Positions 9,006 through 18,036 of a stretch of DNA of 64,000 bases are shown here, piece after piece. Numbering within the stretch: position 1 is the stretch's first letter; every line of letters begins with the position of its first letter. The stretch is from Oceanobacillus limi (GTDB lineage Bacteria > Bacillota > Bacilli > Bacillales > Amphibacillaceae), in the NCBI RefSeq assembly GCF_900111445.1, contig NZ_FOHE01000008.1, positions 110,470 through 174,469 on the forward strand, read 5' to 3'. Position numbers and translations under genes: made by a program. The notes beneath the pieces were generated by a model. That model saw only the letters and a list, made by a program, of their open reading frames with translations. It made no database searches and was not told the origin of the DNA.

Positions 9006-9389
9006 GTGAGTAATGATTTGCATCCTAAAGTCGTTGCTTTTAAGAAGTTTATTAATGAACATCCAAAATTAAGGGAAGAAATTAGAAAAAGTGGTCGGTC
9101 GTGGCAGGAGTATTATGAAAAGTGGATATTACTTGGTGAAGATGATCCACTTTGGGATAAGTTTGAGAAAGATAGTAATGAATCAGAGAAAAAATCAGGG
9201 AATAAATCAGAATTTTTTTCCCAGTTAATGAAATTAACAGAGAATGTGGATGTCGATAAAGTTCAAAAGCAAGTACATGAATTAAGTAGTACGGTAGCTA
9301 CTTTACAAGAACTATTGGGGCAGTTTCAAGACAAGAAAAAATCAAACCAGTATCAACAAAACCAGCCTTACCACTGGTTTAGGGATTGA
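9006..9389 (+). CDS. ylbD: Spore coat-type protein YlbD
   Basis: A 127-residue, highly charged soluble protein of the YlbD family (putative spore coat protein). The N-terminal LHPKVVAFKKFINEHPKLREEIRKSG repeats the usual short-helix pattern, and the C-terminal half is predicted coiled coil. The GTG at 9006 is chosen over the GTG at 8997 because GGGGTGA (8994-9000) is correctly spaced only for the later one. A SigK-like promoter lies just upstream. The stop lies 8 bp before the ylbE start, so the two are probably cotranscribed. Confidence 0.85.
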   Translation: MSNDLHPKVVAFKKFINEHPKLREEIRKSGRSWQEYYEKWILLGEDDPLWDKFEKDSNESEKKSGNKSEFFSQLMKLTENVDVDKVQKQVHELSSTVATLQELLGQFQDKKKSNQYQQNQPYHWFRD

Positions 9390-9397
9390 TCCGTATT

Positions 9398-9631
9398 ATG
9401 AATAGCTCATGTTATAATTATTTAAAATCTCGACCAGAATTGCTGCAATTTGTACGAAGTAATCCGATGTGGTACCGTTATTTGACTAGAGATCCTAACA
9501 GGATTTATGAGATAGAAAAGGAAGCGAAACGGTTTTATGGTAAAACTTTTCCACAGCAAGTAGAAAAGATAAATAATGGAGTACAGATGGTTGGGATGTT
9601 TTTACAATTCGCAGAAACAATGAAAGATTAG
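9398..9631 (+). CDS. ylbE: YlbE-like protein
   Basis: A 77-residue protein of the YlbE-like family, with the characteristic beginning NYLKSRPELLQFVRSNPMWYR and a KTFPQQVEK segment. Its function is unknown; it is conserved beside ylbD in spore formers. An alternative TTG start at 9386 would overlap ylbD by 4 bases but touches the AGGGA ribosome site directly, so the ATG at 9398 is preferred, with modest certainty. Confidence 0.8.
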   Translation: MNSSCYNYLKSRPELLQFVRSNPMWYRYLTRDPNRIYEIEKEAKRFYGKTFPQQVEKINNGVQMVGMFLQFAETMKD

Positions 9632-9691
9632 CCGTTTTCATTTTCACCGTATCAAATTAATGGTAAGATATAGGTGGAGGTGATACTACGT

Positions 9692-10141
9692 ATGATAGCT
9701 ACACTTGAATATGTAGATATACTAGATCGAGCTGAGTTACTAGGAAATATGATCATACAATCGGAAGTTGTTGTTGCTTTTCAAAAAGCACGTAATGAAC
9801 TTAATACCGATCCAGAAGCACAAAAGCTAATTCGAGCTTTTAATGATATAAAAGAACAATACGAGGATGTACAGCGTTTTGGGAGATACCATCCTGATTA
9901 TAATGAGATTATGAAGAAGGTCCGTACCACCAAGCGTGAGATGGATATGCATGAAAAGGTTGCAACCTATAAAATAGCTGAACGAAATCTACAGCGGTTA
10001 CTGGATGAAATTAGTGAGCACATTGCACATAGTGTAAGTAAGGATATAAAAGTTCCTAAGGACGGAGCAGCATTATCCGATAGCGGGTGTGGCTGCGGTA
10101 GTGGAGGTAGCTGTGGCTGTGGAGGGAGTAAGGCTTCCTAA
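9692..10141 (+). CDS. ylbF: YlbF, RNase Y specificity (Y-complex) subunit
   Basis: A 149-residue protein equal in length to B. subtilis YlbF, which with YmcA and YaaT forms the Y-complex that directs RNase Y cleavage of certain mRNAs and affects competence, sporulation and biofilm formation. The helical body contains the conserved IKEQYEDVQRFGRYHPDY. The C-terminal tail GCGCGSGGSCGCGGS carries the Cys residues linked to Fe-S cluster binding in this complex. GGAGGTGA at 9676-9683 selects the ATG at 9692 over an upstream GTG. Confidence 0.95.
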   Translation: MIATLEYVDILDRAELLGNMIIQSEVVVAFQKARNELNTDPEAQKLIRAFNDIKEQYEDVQRFGRYHPDYNEIMKKVRTTKREMDMHEKVATYKIAERNLQRLLDEISEHIAHSVSKDIKVPKDGAALSDSGCGCGSGGSCGCGGSKAS

Positions 10142-10208
10142 GCAACTTATTAAGGCATCACTCTTTTTGGAATATTACTGATATTAACGGTGGAAGCGAG
10201 GAGGCATA

Positions 10209-10484
10209 ATGAGAACGAAGCGACAAGGTATCATTGTTTGGTTTCAGCATATGAAAAATCTTAAGCAAATTAAGCGATATGGTCACTTACTTTATACATC
10301 GAAAAAACTCAAATATGCAGTTCTATATGTTGACCAATCAGCAATTGAAGAAATTGAGGCAAAACTATCGAAGCATTCTTTTGTCTCACGTGTAGATCGT
10401 TCTTTCAAGCCTGATATTCGTACGGATTTTGAAAATGCGAAGCCTGATAAAGCAAAGCAGTATGATTATAAAATGGGTATATGA
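10209..10484 (+). CDS. ylbG: DUF2129 protein YlbG
   Basis: A 91-residue basic cytoplasmic protein of the DUF2129/UPF0298 family, matching YlbG in the expected position. Family segments visible are RQGIIVWFQHMKNLKQIKRYGHLLYTSKKLKYAVLY, followed by an acidic/basic C-terminus. No biochemical function is known. GAGGAGG precedes the ATG. The stop codon runs into a terminator, ending the ylbD-G group. Confidence 0.9.
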   Translation: MRTKRQGIIVWFQHMKNLKQIKRYGHLLYTSKKLKYAVLYVDQSAIEEIEAKLSKHSFVSRVDRSFKPDIRTDFENAKPDKAKQYDYKMGI

Positions 10485-10518
10485 AACTTTGCGGTTATAC
10501 GAGCCGCAAAGTTTTTTT
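10484..10518 (+). terminator. Terminator after ylbG
   Basis: AAACTTTGCGG (10484-10494) pairs with CCGCAAAGTTT (10504-10514), followed by seven T residues. Confidence 0.92.
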
Positions 10519-10601
10519 GTATTATATTTTTTACTAGAATCCACTTCTTTATTAGATTGGAATGAGTATAGTAAACTTTAATGTTAAAATTCCTAAGCAA
10601 T

Positions 10602-10719
10602 AAAAAAACCTGCAGAAATAATTCTGCAGGTCCCTTTGTTTTCTTGTTAGAAAACAAAAAGGCAAAGGGAGAGGAGAAACCGGAGGAGAACTTATGGGGA
10701 AGTGTAAGTCTCTTCTCCG
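10602..10719 (-). ncRNA. Candidate minus-strand small RNA with three hairpins and a terminator
   Basis: Read on the minus strand, this segment shows three hairpins in series. The first is H3 (10681-10719, CGGAG/CTCCG ends). The second is H2 (10631-10670, TCCCTTT/AAAGGGA outside GTTTTC/GAAAAC). The last is a perfect 9-bp terminator stem (10609-10617 with 10622-10630) followed by seven U residues. No minus-strand gene needs this terminator, so it should end an RNA starting somewhere near 10720-10800. No clear promoter was found. On the plus strand a 28-codon frame (10694-10780, GGAGGAG upstream) overlaps H3 and is an alternative explanation. Confidence 0.35.
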
Positions 10720-10888
10720 TGTTTTGAAACAACCAAGCTACGCATTAGCTGTCTCATGTGTTATTATGGACAAGGATTAGAAATATATACTTATTTTCTA
10801 ATATTTTTTTAGAAGTGGAGTAAGTACAAATTTAAACCGTTTTATGATAGGATTAATGTCGAATAATGTCACAGGATGAGGTGCTTTG

Positions 10889-11443
10889 ATGCGGATAGTT
10901 GCAGGTATACATAAAGGAAGACAATTGAAAGCTGTACCTGGTAAGTCAACTCGGCCAACTACTGATAAAGTGAAAGAGGCTATATTTCAAGTGATGGGTC
11001 CATTTTTTGACGGAGGTACTTGTTTAGATTTGTTTGCAGGAAGTGGTTCATTAGGAATCGAAGCAATTAGTAGAGGAATGGATAATGGTATTTTTATTGA
11101 TAAACATCCAAAAGCTATACAAACAATCCATGAGAATATCCGAAACTTTAAATTGGAAGATGTTACAGAAGTTTATCGCACAGACGCATTTCGTGCGTTA
11201 AAAGCTGTAGACAAGAGAGACCTTAAATTTAATTTGATTTTTTTAGATCCACCGTATGGGAAAGTTAATTACACAAATTTATTGCAGGATATCGAAAAGA
11301 ATCAACTGTTAACTGATGATGGCATTGTCTACTGTGAACATGATCCAAAAGAATTATTTGAGATACCTATGGATAATTACCAAATACTAAAGCAAGGTGA
11401 TTATGGTGGCGCTATTGGGGTAACGATAATTAAAAAATCTTGA
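10889..11443 (+). CDS. rsmD: 16S rRNA (guanine966-N2)-methyltransferase RsmD
   Basis: A 184-residue SAM-dependent enzyme that methylates G966 (E. coli numbering) in 16S rRNA. It begins MRIVAGIHKGR, has SAM-binding motif I LDLFAGSGSLGIEA, and the N-methyltransferase catalytic tetrad D120-P-P-Y123. The ATG at 10889, behind GATGAGGTG, is preferred to the adjacent TTG at 10886. It is followed 30 bp later by coaD, the standard Bacillus pairing (ylbH-ylbI). Confidence 0.96.
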   Translation: MRIVAGIHKGRQLKAVPGKSTRPTTDKVKEAIFQVMGPFFDGGTCLDLFAGSGSLGIEAISRGMDNGIFIDKHPKAIQTIHENIRNFKLEDVTEVYRTDAFRALKAVDKRDLKFNLIFLDPPYGKVNYTNLLQDIEKNQLLTDDGIVYCEHDPKELFEIPMDNYQILKQGDYGGAIGVTIIKKS

Positions 11444-11953
<510 letters not shown>

Positions 11954-12380
11954 TTATCAGAGGGGACCTTTAACACTATAGAACGATGGATAGGTTTTGG
12001 TGCCAAGACTATTTCAGGAAAATCCCATAGCTGATACGTTTACTAGTAAAGGAATCAGTTTGGATTTTCCTTCCGTATTTGAAGTCTTATTGCAGATAAC
12101 GTATTTTAATGTGTCGTAACTCTTTAGTTTGGCGAGATTTCATATTCTCCATCTTTCAATATAGATTTCAGCTACATGTAAGCTGATCCAATTGCAGAAG
12201 AAGGTATAATGTTTTTTTAGTAACCAGCCATCTGATATTTACCTTTCAGCTCCGCTTTCTCCTTCATTACATTACAATTTCCTTGCTAAAAACTTATCCC
12301 TTTACTGACCTTTCGCAATTTCCAAAGGCTGTTACGGTAACAGTATTTTCGATTAACACAACTCTATTTCAGCAAATTCT
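11954..12380. other. Non-coding gap between convergent coaD and ylbJ, with a long hairpin
   Basis: No plausible gene. The only clear structure is at 12017-12070: GGAAAATCC pairs with GGATTTTCC at the ends. Nested CTGAT/ATCAG and TTTAC/GTAAA arms make a long interrupted hairpin without a T tail. It could be a weak terminator or a remnant repeat. Confidence 0.5.
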
Positions 12381-13598
12381 TTAATATCTCTTTAATCGAC
12401 GGAAGATGATTATAGCAGAAATGAATAAGAATGCCATCGTTACTATTGGTCCGAATTGATTGAACAATTCTAAAACATAATACATCGTATTTTCTTGGTA
12501 AACTGGTTTGCTTACAGGTATTTGATCGAGTTCAATTACTTGACGATTAATATACAGAGGTTTGTACAAAATAATTACTAACATACCCGCAATGAAGCCG
12601 TGTAAAATTCTAGCCATAAAATAAGGAGTAAATCGAATATCTGTCTTGGAAATGATGCTGGCTACTTGTGCTTGAACAGAAAATCCATTAAATCCAAGAA
12701 TGAAGCTAACGATGATCATACTTGAAAGGAAAGGATCAATTGATTCTTTGGAAATTAAGTTAGCTCCAATGGTTATTTCAAATAGACCAGAAATAAAAGG
12801 TAATGCCAGTTCTACAGGTAATCCTATCAAGCTAAAGATCGTCTGAAATGCAACAGCTATAACTGGTGTTATATCTATTAAAAATAACAGTTTCGTTAAT
12901 ACGGAAAATAAGATAATGAAACCTCCAACCATCACCAATGTCTTAATGGAATTTAGTACAGCATCACCCATTATTTCACCGAGAGGGCGTGAATCTTTCA
13001 ATCGTGTCTCGTGCATTTCTTTAAAGGCGCGTTTTAAGGATACTTTTCTTCTGCTATTGTTCTGTTGTTTAGGTGCTTCTGCTTTTCGCCCGTAAAAACG
13101 CATGCAAATACCTACCATGGCATTTCCTACGTAATGGCATATTGCTAGCAAAATACCAAGTTTGGGATCATGAAAGAAGCCTACAGAGATTGCCCCGAAT
13201 ATAAATAGCGGACTAGAAGCGTTGGTAAAGGAAACAAGACGTTCTGCTTCAATTTGAGTTAATTGCTTTTCTTCTCGTAATCGAACGGAAATCTTTGCTC
13301 CAGTAGGGTAACCACTTGCCATCCCCATAATCCATGCAAAGCTACCAGCCCCTGGAACATTAAATAAAGGACGCATGATTGGTTCAAATAATACGCCAAC
13401 AAATCGAACTACTCCGAAACTAAGCAATAAATCTGCTATAATAAAAAATGGTAATAAAGATGGAAAAACAATTTCCCACCACATATCGAGTCCACGGATA
13501 CTTGCTTCCAAAGCGTCTTGTGGGAATTTAATTAAAGTAAACGCAAAAAAGATGGTGAATCCTGCTAGCATTAAGGTTTTTATTATTTGTTTCAACAT
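12381..13598 (-). CDS. ylbJ: Sporulation integral membrane protein YlbJ
   Basis: A 405-residue polytopic membrane protein of the YlbJ family (nucleoside-recognition/Gate-domain type); in B. subtilis it is mother-cell expressed and needed for proper spore cortex formation. About ten hydrophobic segments are visible, with family pieces FPSLLPFFIIADLLLSFG, GYPTGAKISVRL and LGFNGFSVQAQVASI. GGAGGCAAT immediately before the ATG at 13598 fixes the start; a longer in-frame extension to 13682 is not supported. It is transcribed opposite to its neighbours. Confidence 0.92.
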   Translation of the reverse strand: MLKQIIKTLMLAGFTIFFAFTLIKFPQDALEASIRGLDMWWEIVFPSLLPFFIIADLLLSFGVVRFVGVLFEPIMRPLFNVPGAGSFAWIMGMASGYPTGAKISVRLREEKQLTQIEAERLVSFTNASSPLFIFGAISVGFFHDPKLGILLAICHYVGNAMVGICMRFYGRKAEAPKQQNNSRRKVSLKRAFKEMHETRLKDSRPLGEIMGDAVLNSIKTLVMVGGFIILFSVLTKLLFLIDITPVIAVAFQTIFSLIGLPVELALPFISGLFEITIGANLISKESIDPFLSSMIIVSFILGFNGFSVQAQVASIISKTDIRFTPYFMARILHGFIAGMLVIILYKPLYINRQVIELDQIPVSKPVYQENTMYYVLELFNQFGPIVTMAFLFISAIIIFRRLKRY

Positions 13599-13975
13599 AT
13601 TGCCTCCTAAAGGTGAATCTTGTCTGTACTTATTTTTATAGGAATAGTAAAATAATTTTAGCTTGTCCCTTATGCAATTCATTTGAAAAATCCTTTTAAG
13701 AGGTATATCCTATATGAATTACTGGACAGTTAAATCAAATATATTGGTTATCTAAAATCCGTTGAACAAAAATCGTTCATCACAAAGTGAATTGAGTTTT
13801 AAAATATGTACAGGCTATCGTATTTTTAAGACAGGTTTGCATGTTTATATCAATATACGCACATACAACCTAGGTTTATGCCATACACTTTTTTACAAGC
13901 TATTAGAATTTTGTAGAGTTTATGTGATCCACAAGTTGTATATTAGGTCATTCAACAGTTAAAGGGAGTTTTACG

Positions 13976-14992
13976 ATGAAATTTTCCAAGAAGCAGATAA
14001 TATTCTTAGTGATTGTCGTTGCCGTAGCTTTATTCCTTTCTTCATATAAGTTACCTTTTTATATTCAAAAGCCTGGGGGAGCAGATGAGTTAAACCCAAT
14101 TGTTGAAGTTGTAAATGGTTTTGAAAGTGAAGGGGATATGCATTTGGTAACAGTCAGAGGTGGACAAGCTAGCCCAATTCAATATATGTTTGCGAAACTT
14201 TTACCCTATCAAGACGTTTTACCACTTCATCAAGTTCGTCCAGAAGGAGTTTCTGAGGAAGAATATATTCAGGCTCAATTGCAGATGATGGATAGTTCAC
14301 AGGAAAAAGCCATCGTAGTAGCTTATGAAGCTGCGAATGGTAATATATCAATTGAGGATAATGGAGTATATGTAGTATCTGTTTTGGAAGGGGTTCCTGC
14401 TGCTGAAATTCTTCAAATGGGAGATTTAATAATGGCTATTGATGAAATTGAGATCCAGCGTGCAGAGGATTTAATTAGTTATGTAGAAAACAAAAAGTCA
14501 GGCGACACCATAACAGTTGAGTTTGAACGAAATGGTGAAATACATACGGAAGACATTTTGCTTAGTGAGTTAGAAGAACTTGATAACAATGTTGGAATTG
14601 GAATTAGTTTAGTAACGGATAGAAATGTAGAAGTTGACCCAGAAGTAAAATTTTCCAGTGGTAGAATAGGTGGTCCGAGTGCTGGTTTGATGTTCTCCTT
14701 AGAGATATATGACCAACTAGTCGAAGAAGACTTAACGAAAGGCTATGAGATAGCAGGAACTGGCGAAGTTGACTACGAAGGTAATGTAATGCGAATTGGT
14801 GGTATTGATAAGAAAGTAATTGCTGCAGACCGAGAAGGTTGTGATATTTTCTTTGCTCCGAATGAAAATGGAGCAAGCGATTCGAATTATGAACTTGCTA
14901 AGGAAACGGCAAAAGAAATTGAGACAGATATGAAAATTGTGCCTGTAGATACATTTCAAGATGCACTCACTTATTTAGAGGAGTTAGAATAA
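13976..14992 (+). CDS. ylbL: PDZ-Lon-type serine protease YlbL (SepM family)
   Basis: A 338-residue membrane-anchored protease: one N-terminal transmembrane segment (about 7-24), a PDZ domain (about 110-190; VLEGVPAAEILQMGDLIMAI) and a C-terminal Lon-type S16 protease domain. The catalytic dyad is Ser235 (GPSAG) and Lys280 (GGIDKKV), 45 residues apart. Related SepM of streptococci trims a competence peptide; in B. subtilis YlbL has been linked to turnover of the checkpoint protein YneA. GGGAG precedes the ATG. B. subtilis ylbK is absent at this position. Confidence 0.93.
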   Translation: MKFSKKQIIFLVIVVAVALFLSSYKLPFYIQKPGGADELNPIVEVVNGFESEGDMHLVTVRGGQASPIQYMFAKLLPYQDVLPLHQVRPEGVSEEEYIQAQLQMMDSSQEKAIVVAYEAANGNISIEDNGVYVVSVLEGVPAAEILQMGDLIMAIDEIEIQRAEDLISYVENKKSGDTITVEFERNGEIHTEDILLSELEELDNNVGIGISLVTDRNVEVDPEVKFSSGRIGGPSAGLMFSLEIYDQLVEEDLTKGYEIAGTGEVDYEGNVMRIGGIDKKVIAADREGCDIFFAPNENGASDSNYELAKETAKEIETDMKIVPVDTFQDALTYLEELE

Positions 14993-15021
14993 AAAATAGA
15001 CCTGGTAAGGTCTATTTTTTT
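14991..15021. terminator. Bidirectional terminator between ylbL and tmcAL
   Basis: AAAAAATAGACC (14991-15002) pairs with GGTCTATTTTTT (15009-15020). It overlaps the stop codons of both convergent genes. Confidence 0.9.
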
Positions 15022-16229
15022 GTTACAATTGGACCGATTATTTCTTGTTTAAACAGACGATGCCGATTTTTAATAGGTAATACGCTGTAATAAGCGTTGG
15101 TTGCTCGTTCCTCCATAATAAGCATTTCATTAGTGTTACGACTTAGCTGTGTTACTAATGGGACATTCATTTCTTTTTTACGTACATTTAAATAAGCTTG
15201 TCCTTTTGAAGTTAAACCTAACAACCTAACGTAGGGTATCGTTGTTATATTCTCAATATGTTCCATCTCATACTTCTTTGTATTCGTTAGAAGATGTACG
15301 AATATACGTTGGATCCTTGTCCACGTATACCGTTTTGTTTTGATGTTAGAGACCCAATCTCTAAACGATATTGCTTTTTGAGCAGTCTTTTTTATACGAT
15401 GCTCGATCCCTTCATCCATACCTTGGATTTCGGATAACTCATCTATACTCATCGTTTGAACTCGGTAAATTAAATAAGGAAAGTACCTTTCCCAATCATG
15501 CCAAGCTGTTGCCGTCTGCTTATATTCTTCTAACTGGTTGATTGTTGCTTCAGGCATTGTATAATGAATATTACTAATGGGGCGTTCGTGTTCTATTAAT
15601 TGTCTACGAATACTTGTTGCGCTCGATATAGCACTGGTAATGGTTTCATCATGATAGTTATTACTTGTTCGTTTAATTGTGAGTGGTTCGATAGATAGCT
15701 GATGGTCTTTTATTGCTTGGACATAACTAAAGCCAAGAATGTTGTTTGGTTTTGACAGATCCATTTCCTGTTCGGTTAAACCGATGGCTTGATAAGCTTC
15801 TTTACTCGCTTCCGGATAGGAAAGGCCTTTGTTCAATCCTTTTTTTAGTTGGTATCGATAGGTATGGTCCTCTTTATGTAGTGTTTCATAACTAGTTAGA
15901 AATGGAGTTATCTCTCCCGTCTCGCTCCCAAAACAAATTGTATCAACTCCAACTTCGTGAAGTGTTCGTACTGCTCCAGAAGCAAATAATTTACTGCTTT
16001 GAACAGCAAACGGATAGGGCAACTCTAACATAATGTCAATACCTGTTTGAAGAGCGGCTTTTGTACGGTGAAACTTATCCATTATAGCCGGCTCCCCCCG
16101 TTGTAAAAATGACCCACTCATCACTGCGATCATGCAATCTGCTCCAGAAGTTTTTTTAGCTTCTTGAAGGTGGTAAACATGTCCATTGTGAAAAGGGTTA
16201 TATTCGACAATTAGCCCACACGCTCTCAT
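15012..16229 (-). CDS. tmcAL: tRNA(Met) cytidine acetate ligase TmcAL (YlbM)
   Basis: ATP-dependent enzyme that forms N4-acetylcytidine at the wobble base C34 of elongator tRNA-Met using acetate. The 405-residue protein begins MRACGLIVEYNPFHNGHVYHL, with the nucleotidyltransferase HxGH-type motif, and continues with VMSGSFLQRGEPA and ELPYPFAVQSSKLFA, all typical of the YlbM family. The ATG at 16229 lies 8 bases after GGAG; a GTG at 16238 overlaps that site and is disfavoured. Divergent from ylbN across a 220-bp gap. Confidence 0.95.
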   Translation of the reverse strand: MRACGLIVEYNPFHNGHVYHLQEAKKTSGADCMIAVMSGSFLQRGEPAIMDKFHRTKAALQTGIDIMLELPYPFAVQSSKLFASGAVRTLHEVGVDTICFGSETGEITPFLTSYETLHKEDHTYRYQLKKGLNKGLSYPEASKEAYQAIGLTEQEMDLSKPNNILGFSYVQAIKDHQLSIEPLTIKRTSNNYHDETITSAISSATSIRRQLIEHERPISNIHYTMPEATINQLEEYKQTATAWHDWERYFPYLIYRVQTMSIDELSEIQGMDEGIEHRIKKTAQKAISFRDWVSNIKTKRYTWTRIQRIFVHLLTNTKKYEMEHIENITTIPYVRLLGLTSKGQAYLNVRKKEMNVPLVTQLSRNTNEMLIMEERATNAYYSVLPIKNRHRLFKQEIIGPIVTKK

Positions 16230-16393
16230 AATTAACACTCCTACAATCTAATTATGGTATATTGTACCAAAAAAACATTATATGTGCATGATGTATTGGT
16301 GTTTGGTACGCTTAATATAATGATTACATTATAATCAAAAGGGAATACTATTCCTAAATTTGAGTACTTTTTACAATCTGTAAAGAAAATATA

Positions 16394-16422
16394 TTGACAA
16401 AACGCTATTTTCCTTTTACAAT
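16394..16422 (+). promoter_or_regulatory. SigA promoter of the ylbN-rpmF operon
   Basis: TTGACA (16394-16399), 17-bp spacer, TACAAT (16417-16422), 27 bp before the ylbN start. This is one of the best SigA matches in the window. Confidence 0.8.
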
Positions 16423-16449
16423 TACTCTTGTTGCCTTGAGGTGAAAACA

Positions 16450-16980
16450 ATGAAATTTACAGTAGCACAAATTAAGAAAAAAGCATTTAATGAGCCTTTC
16501 ACATTTGCTGATAAGGTCGATGTTTCTGAACTTGAAACAATGAACAATGATATACGACAAATCAAACCTGTCGATGTACAAGGTGAGTGCACGGTACATG
16601 GGGATCAATTTATTTTTCAATTTACAATACGTGGAGAAATGATCTTACCATGTGCAAGAACATTAGTAGATGTTACTTACCCATTTGATATTCGAGCTCG
16701 CGAGATATTTACGACGACATCGTATCTTGCAGATGGAGATCAAGAGGATGAAATTCATTTAATTGATGGAGAAGTGCTTGACTTAACGCCGTATATCAAG
16801 GAAAATATCTTATTGGAGGTTCCTTTTCGAGTGTTTTCTGATGAAGCGGATGTCCAAGAAAACTTCCTTCAAAAAGGAAATGATTGGGAAGTAACTTCAG
16901 AAAATACAAAAGAAAAGAAAATAGACCCACGTTTGAAAAAACTGGAGAATCTATTTAAAGATAACGAGAAAGAAAAATAA
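16450..16980 (+). CDS. ylbN: YceD/DUF177 family protein YlbN
   Basis: A 176-residue acidic protein of the DUF177 (YceD) family, almost always encoded directly before rpmF and suspected of a role in 23S rRNA or ribosome maturation. Visible features are the family segment GEMILPCARTL and the acidic DGDQEDEIHLIDGEVLDLTPYIKENILLEVPF. GAGGTGA at 16438-16444 supports the ATG at 16450 rather than the GTG at 16441. A strong SigA promoter lies directly upstream. Confidence 0.92.
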   Translation: MKFTVAQIKKKAFNEPFTFADKVDVSELETMNNDIRQIKPVDVQGECTVHGDQFIFQFTIRGEMILPCARTLVDVTYPFDIRAREIFTTTSYLADGDQEDEIHLIDGEVLDLTPYIKENILLEVPFRVFSDEADVQENFLQKGNDWEVTSENTKEKKIDPRLKKLENLFKDNEKEK

Positions 16981-17027
16981 GAATTTTGATTCATGTTTTG
17001 CTTTCGTATTTGAAGGAGGTGTAAGTC

Positions 17028-17201
17028 ATGGCAGTACCTAAAAGAAGAACTTCTAAAAAAGTAAAAAATCAACGTCGTACTCATAAAAAATTACACGTAC
17101 CTGGCATGGTAGAATGTTCAAATTGTGGTGAACTAACAAAACCACACCATGTATGTAAATCATGTGGACATTATGATGGTAAAGAAGTTGTAAACAACTA
17201 G
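17028..17201 (+). CDS. rpmF: Large ribosomal subunit protein bL32
   Basis: A 57-residue, very basic ribosomal protein found by reading the sequence after ylbN. It begins [20 protein letters not shown]. Two CxxC pairs (Cys30/Cys33 and Cys43/Cys46) would bind zinc, so this is the zinc-type paralogue. GAAGGAGGTG gives a strong ribosome site 7 bp before the ATG. It is cotranscribed with ylbN (47 bp apart) and ends at a strong terminator. Confidence 0.98.
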   Translation: MAVPKRRTSKKVKNQRRTHKKLHVPGMVECSNCGELTKPHHVCKSCGHYDGKEVVNN

Positions 17202-17208
17202 TTGAGAG

Positions 17209-17242
17209 AAACAGATCACAAGAATAAGTGATCTGTTTTTTT
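17209..17242 (+). terminator. Terminator after rpmF
   Basis: AAACAGATCAC (17209-17219) pairs with GTGATCTGTTT (17229-17239), then a T run. Confidence 0.92.
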
Positions 17243-17274
17243 ATATAAAATATTTCTAAAACCAGGAGGGAAAT

Positions 17275-18036
17275 ATGGAAGAAACTGTTCGTTATCAATA
17301 TAAAAGCGATGGGTATAGTGTAATTACTATTGATCGCGCAGAGAAACGGAATGCAATTTCTAATCAAGTTGCACAGGATATGAAACAAGCAATTCAACGT
17401 GCCTTAAAAGATAAATGTAAATTTTTGATCGTAACGGGTGCAGGTGAGAAAATGTTTTGTTCTGGCGGTGATTTACGAGAACTTCACGGTGATTTAACAC
17501 CAGATGCTGCCTACGAGCACTTGAACCAAATGAAGGAAATTTTATATTCAATTGTATCTTTTCCAGTTCCAACAGTTTGTTTGTTAAATGGTAATGCATT
17601 AGGTGGAGGTTGTGAATTAGCCAGTGCTTGTGACTTTAGAATTGCAAAAGAAGATACAAGTTTTGGTTTTGTTCAAACTACATTAGGTATAGTCCCGGGC
17701 TGGGGAGGCGGAGCTTTATTATATGAAAAATTGTTTCCTAGTTTTGCATATCAGTGGTTAATGGAAGCGGAAGTTTATTCTGATAAATTCTTACAACAAA
17801 AAGGGTGGATACATAAAGTAATTTCAAATAGCGATTGGAACAAAGTCGAAGAAATATTAGCTCCATACCTGTCAAAGTCTTACGAACAAATGACAGCATT
17901 GAAGGGACAGTACAATGACAGGATGAAATTAGATGATCTTTATCAAAAGATGAACGAAGAAGTTCGTAAATGTGCTAACCTATGGGATTCTGTTGAGCAT
18001 ATCGAAGCTGTTGAACGTTTTTTAAATCGTAAGTAA
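17275..18036 (+). CDS. Enoyl-CoA hydratase/isomerase (crotonase) family protein
   Basis: A 253-residue crotonase-fold enzyme acting on an unidentified acyl-CoA. Oxyanion-hole segments FCSGGDL and NALGGGCE are intact, with Glu114 at the position of the first catalytic Glu of crotonase. At the second catalytic position, 20 residues later, it has Gln134 (FGFVQTTLGIVPGWGG) instead of Glu. That argues against a normal hydratase; the GIVPGWGG context resembles ethylmalonyl-/methylmalonyl-CoA decarboxylase relatives (recalled pattern, not searched). CCAGGAGGG precedes the ATG. It stands alone between the rpmF terminator and rsfA, with no fatty-acid genes nearby. Confidence 0.85.
   Translation: MEETVRYQYKSDGYSVITIDRAEKRNAISNQVAQDMKQAIQRALKDKCKFLIVTGAGEKMFCSGGDLRELHGDLTPDAAYEHLNQMKEILYSIVSFPVPTVCLLNGNALGGGCELASACDFRIAKEDTSFGFVQTTLGIVPGWGGGALLYEKLFPSFAYQWLMEAEVYSDKFLQQKGWIHKVISNSDWNKVEEILAPYLSKSYEQMTALKGQYNDRMKLDDLYQKMNEEVRKCANLWDSVEHIEAVERFLNRK

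Noticed and set aside
10466..10732. 88-codon minus-strand frame across the ylbG-rsmD gap
   Set aside because: TTG start without ribosome site; the frame runs through the strong terminator hairpin, so it would not be transcribed whole.
13762..13962. 66-codon open frame upstream of ylbL
   Set aside because: No ribosome site, odd composition with no recognisable family, and not expected from synteny; likely chance.
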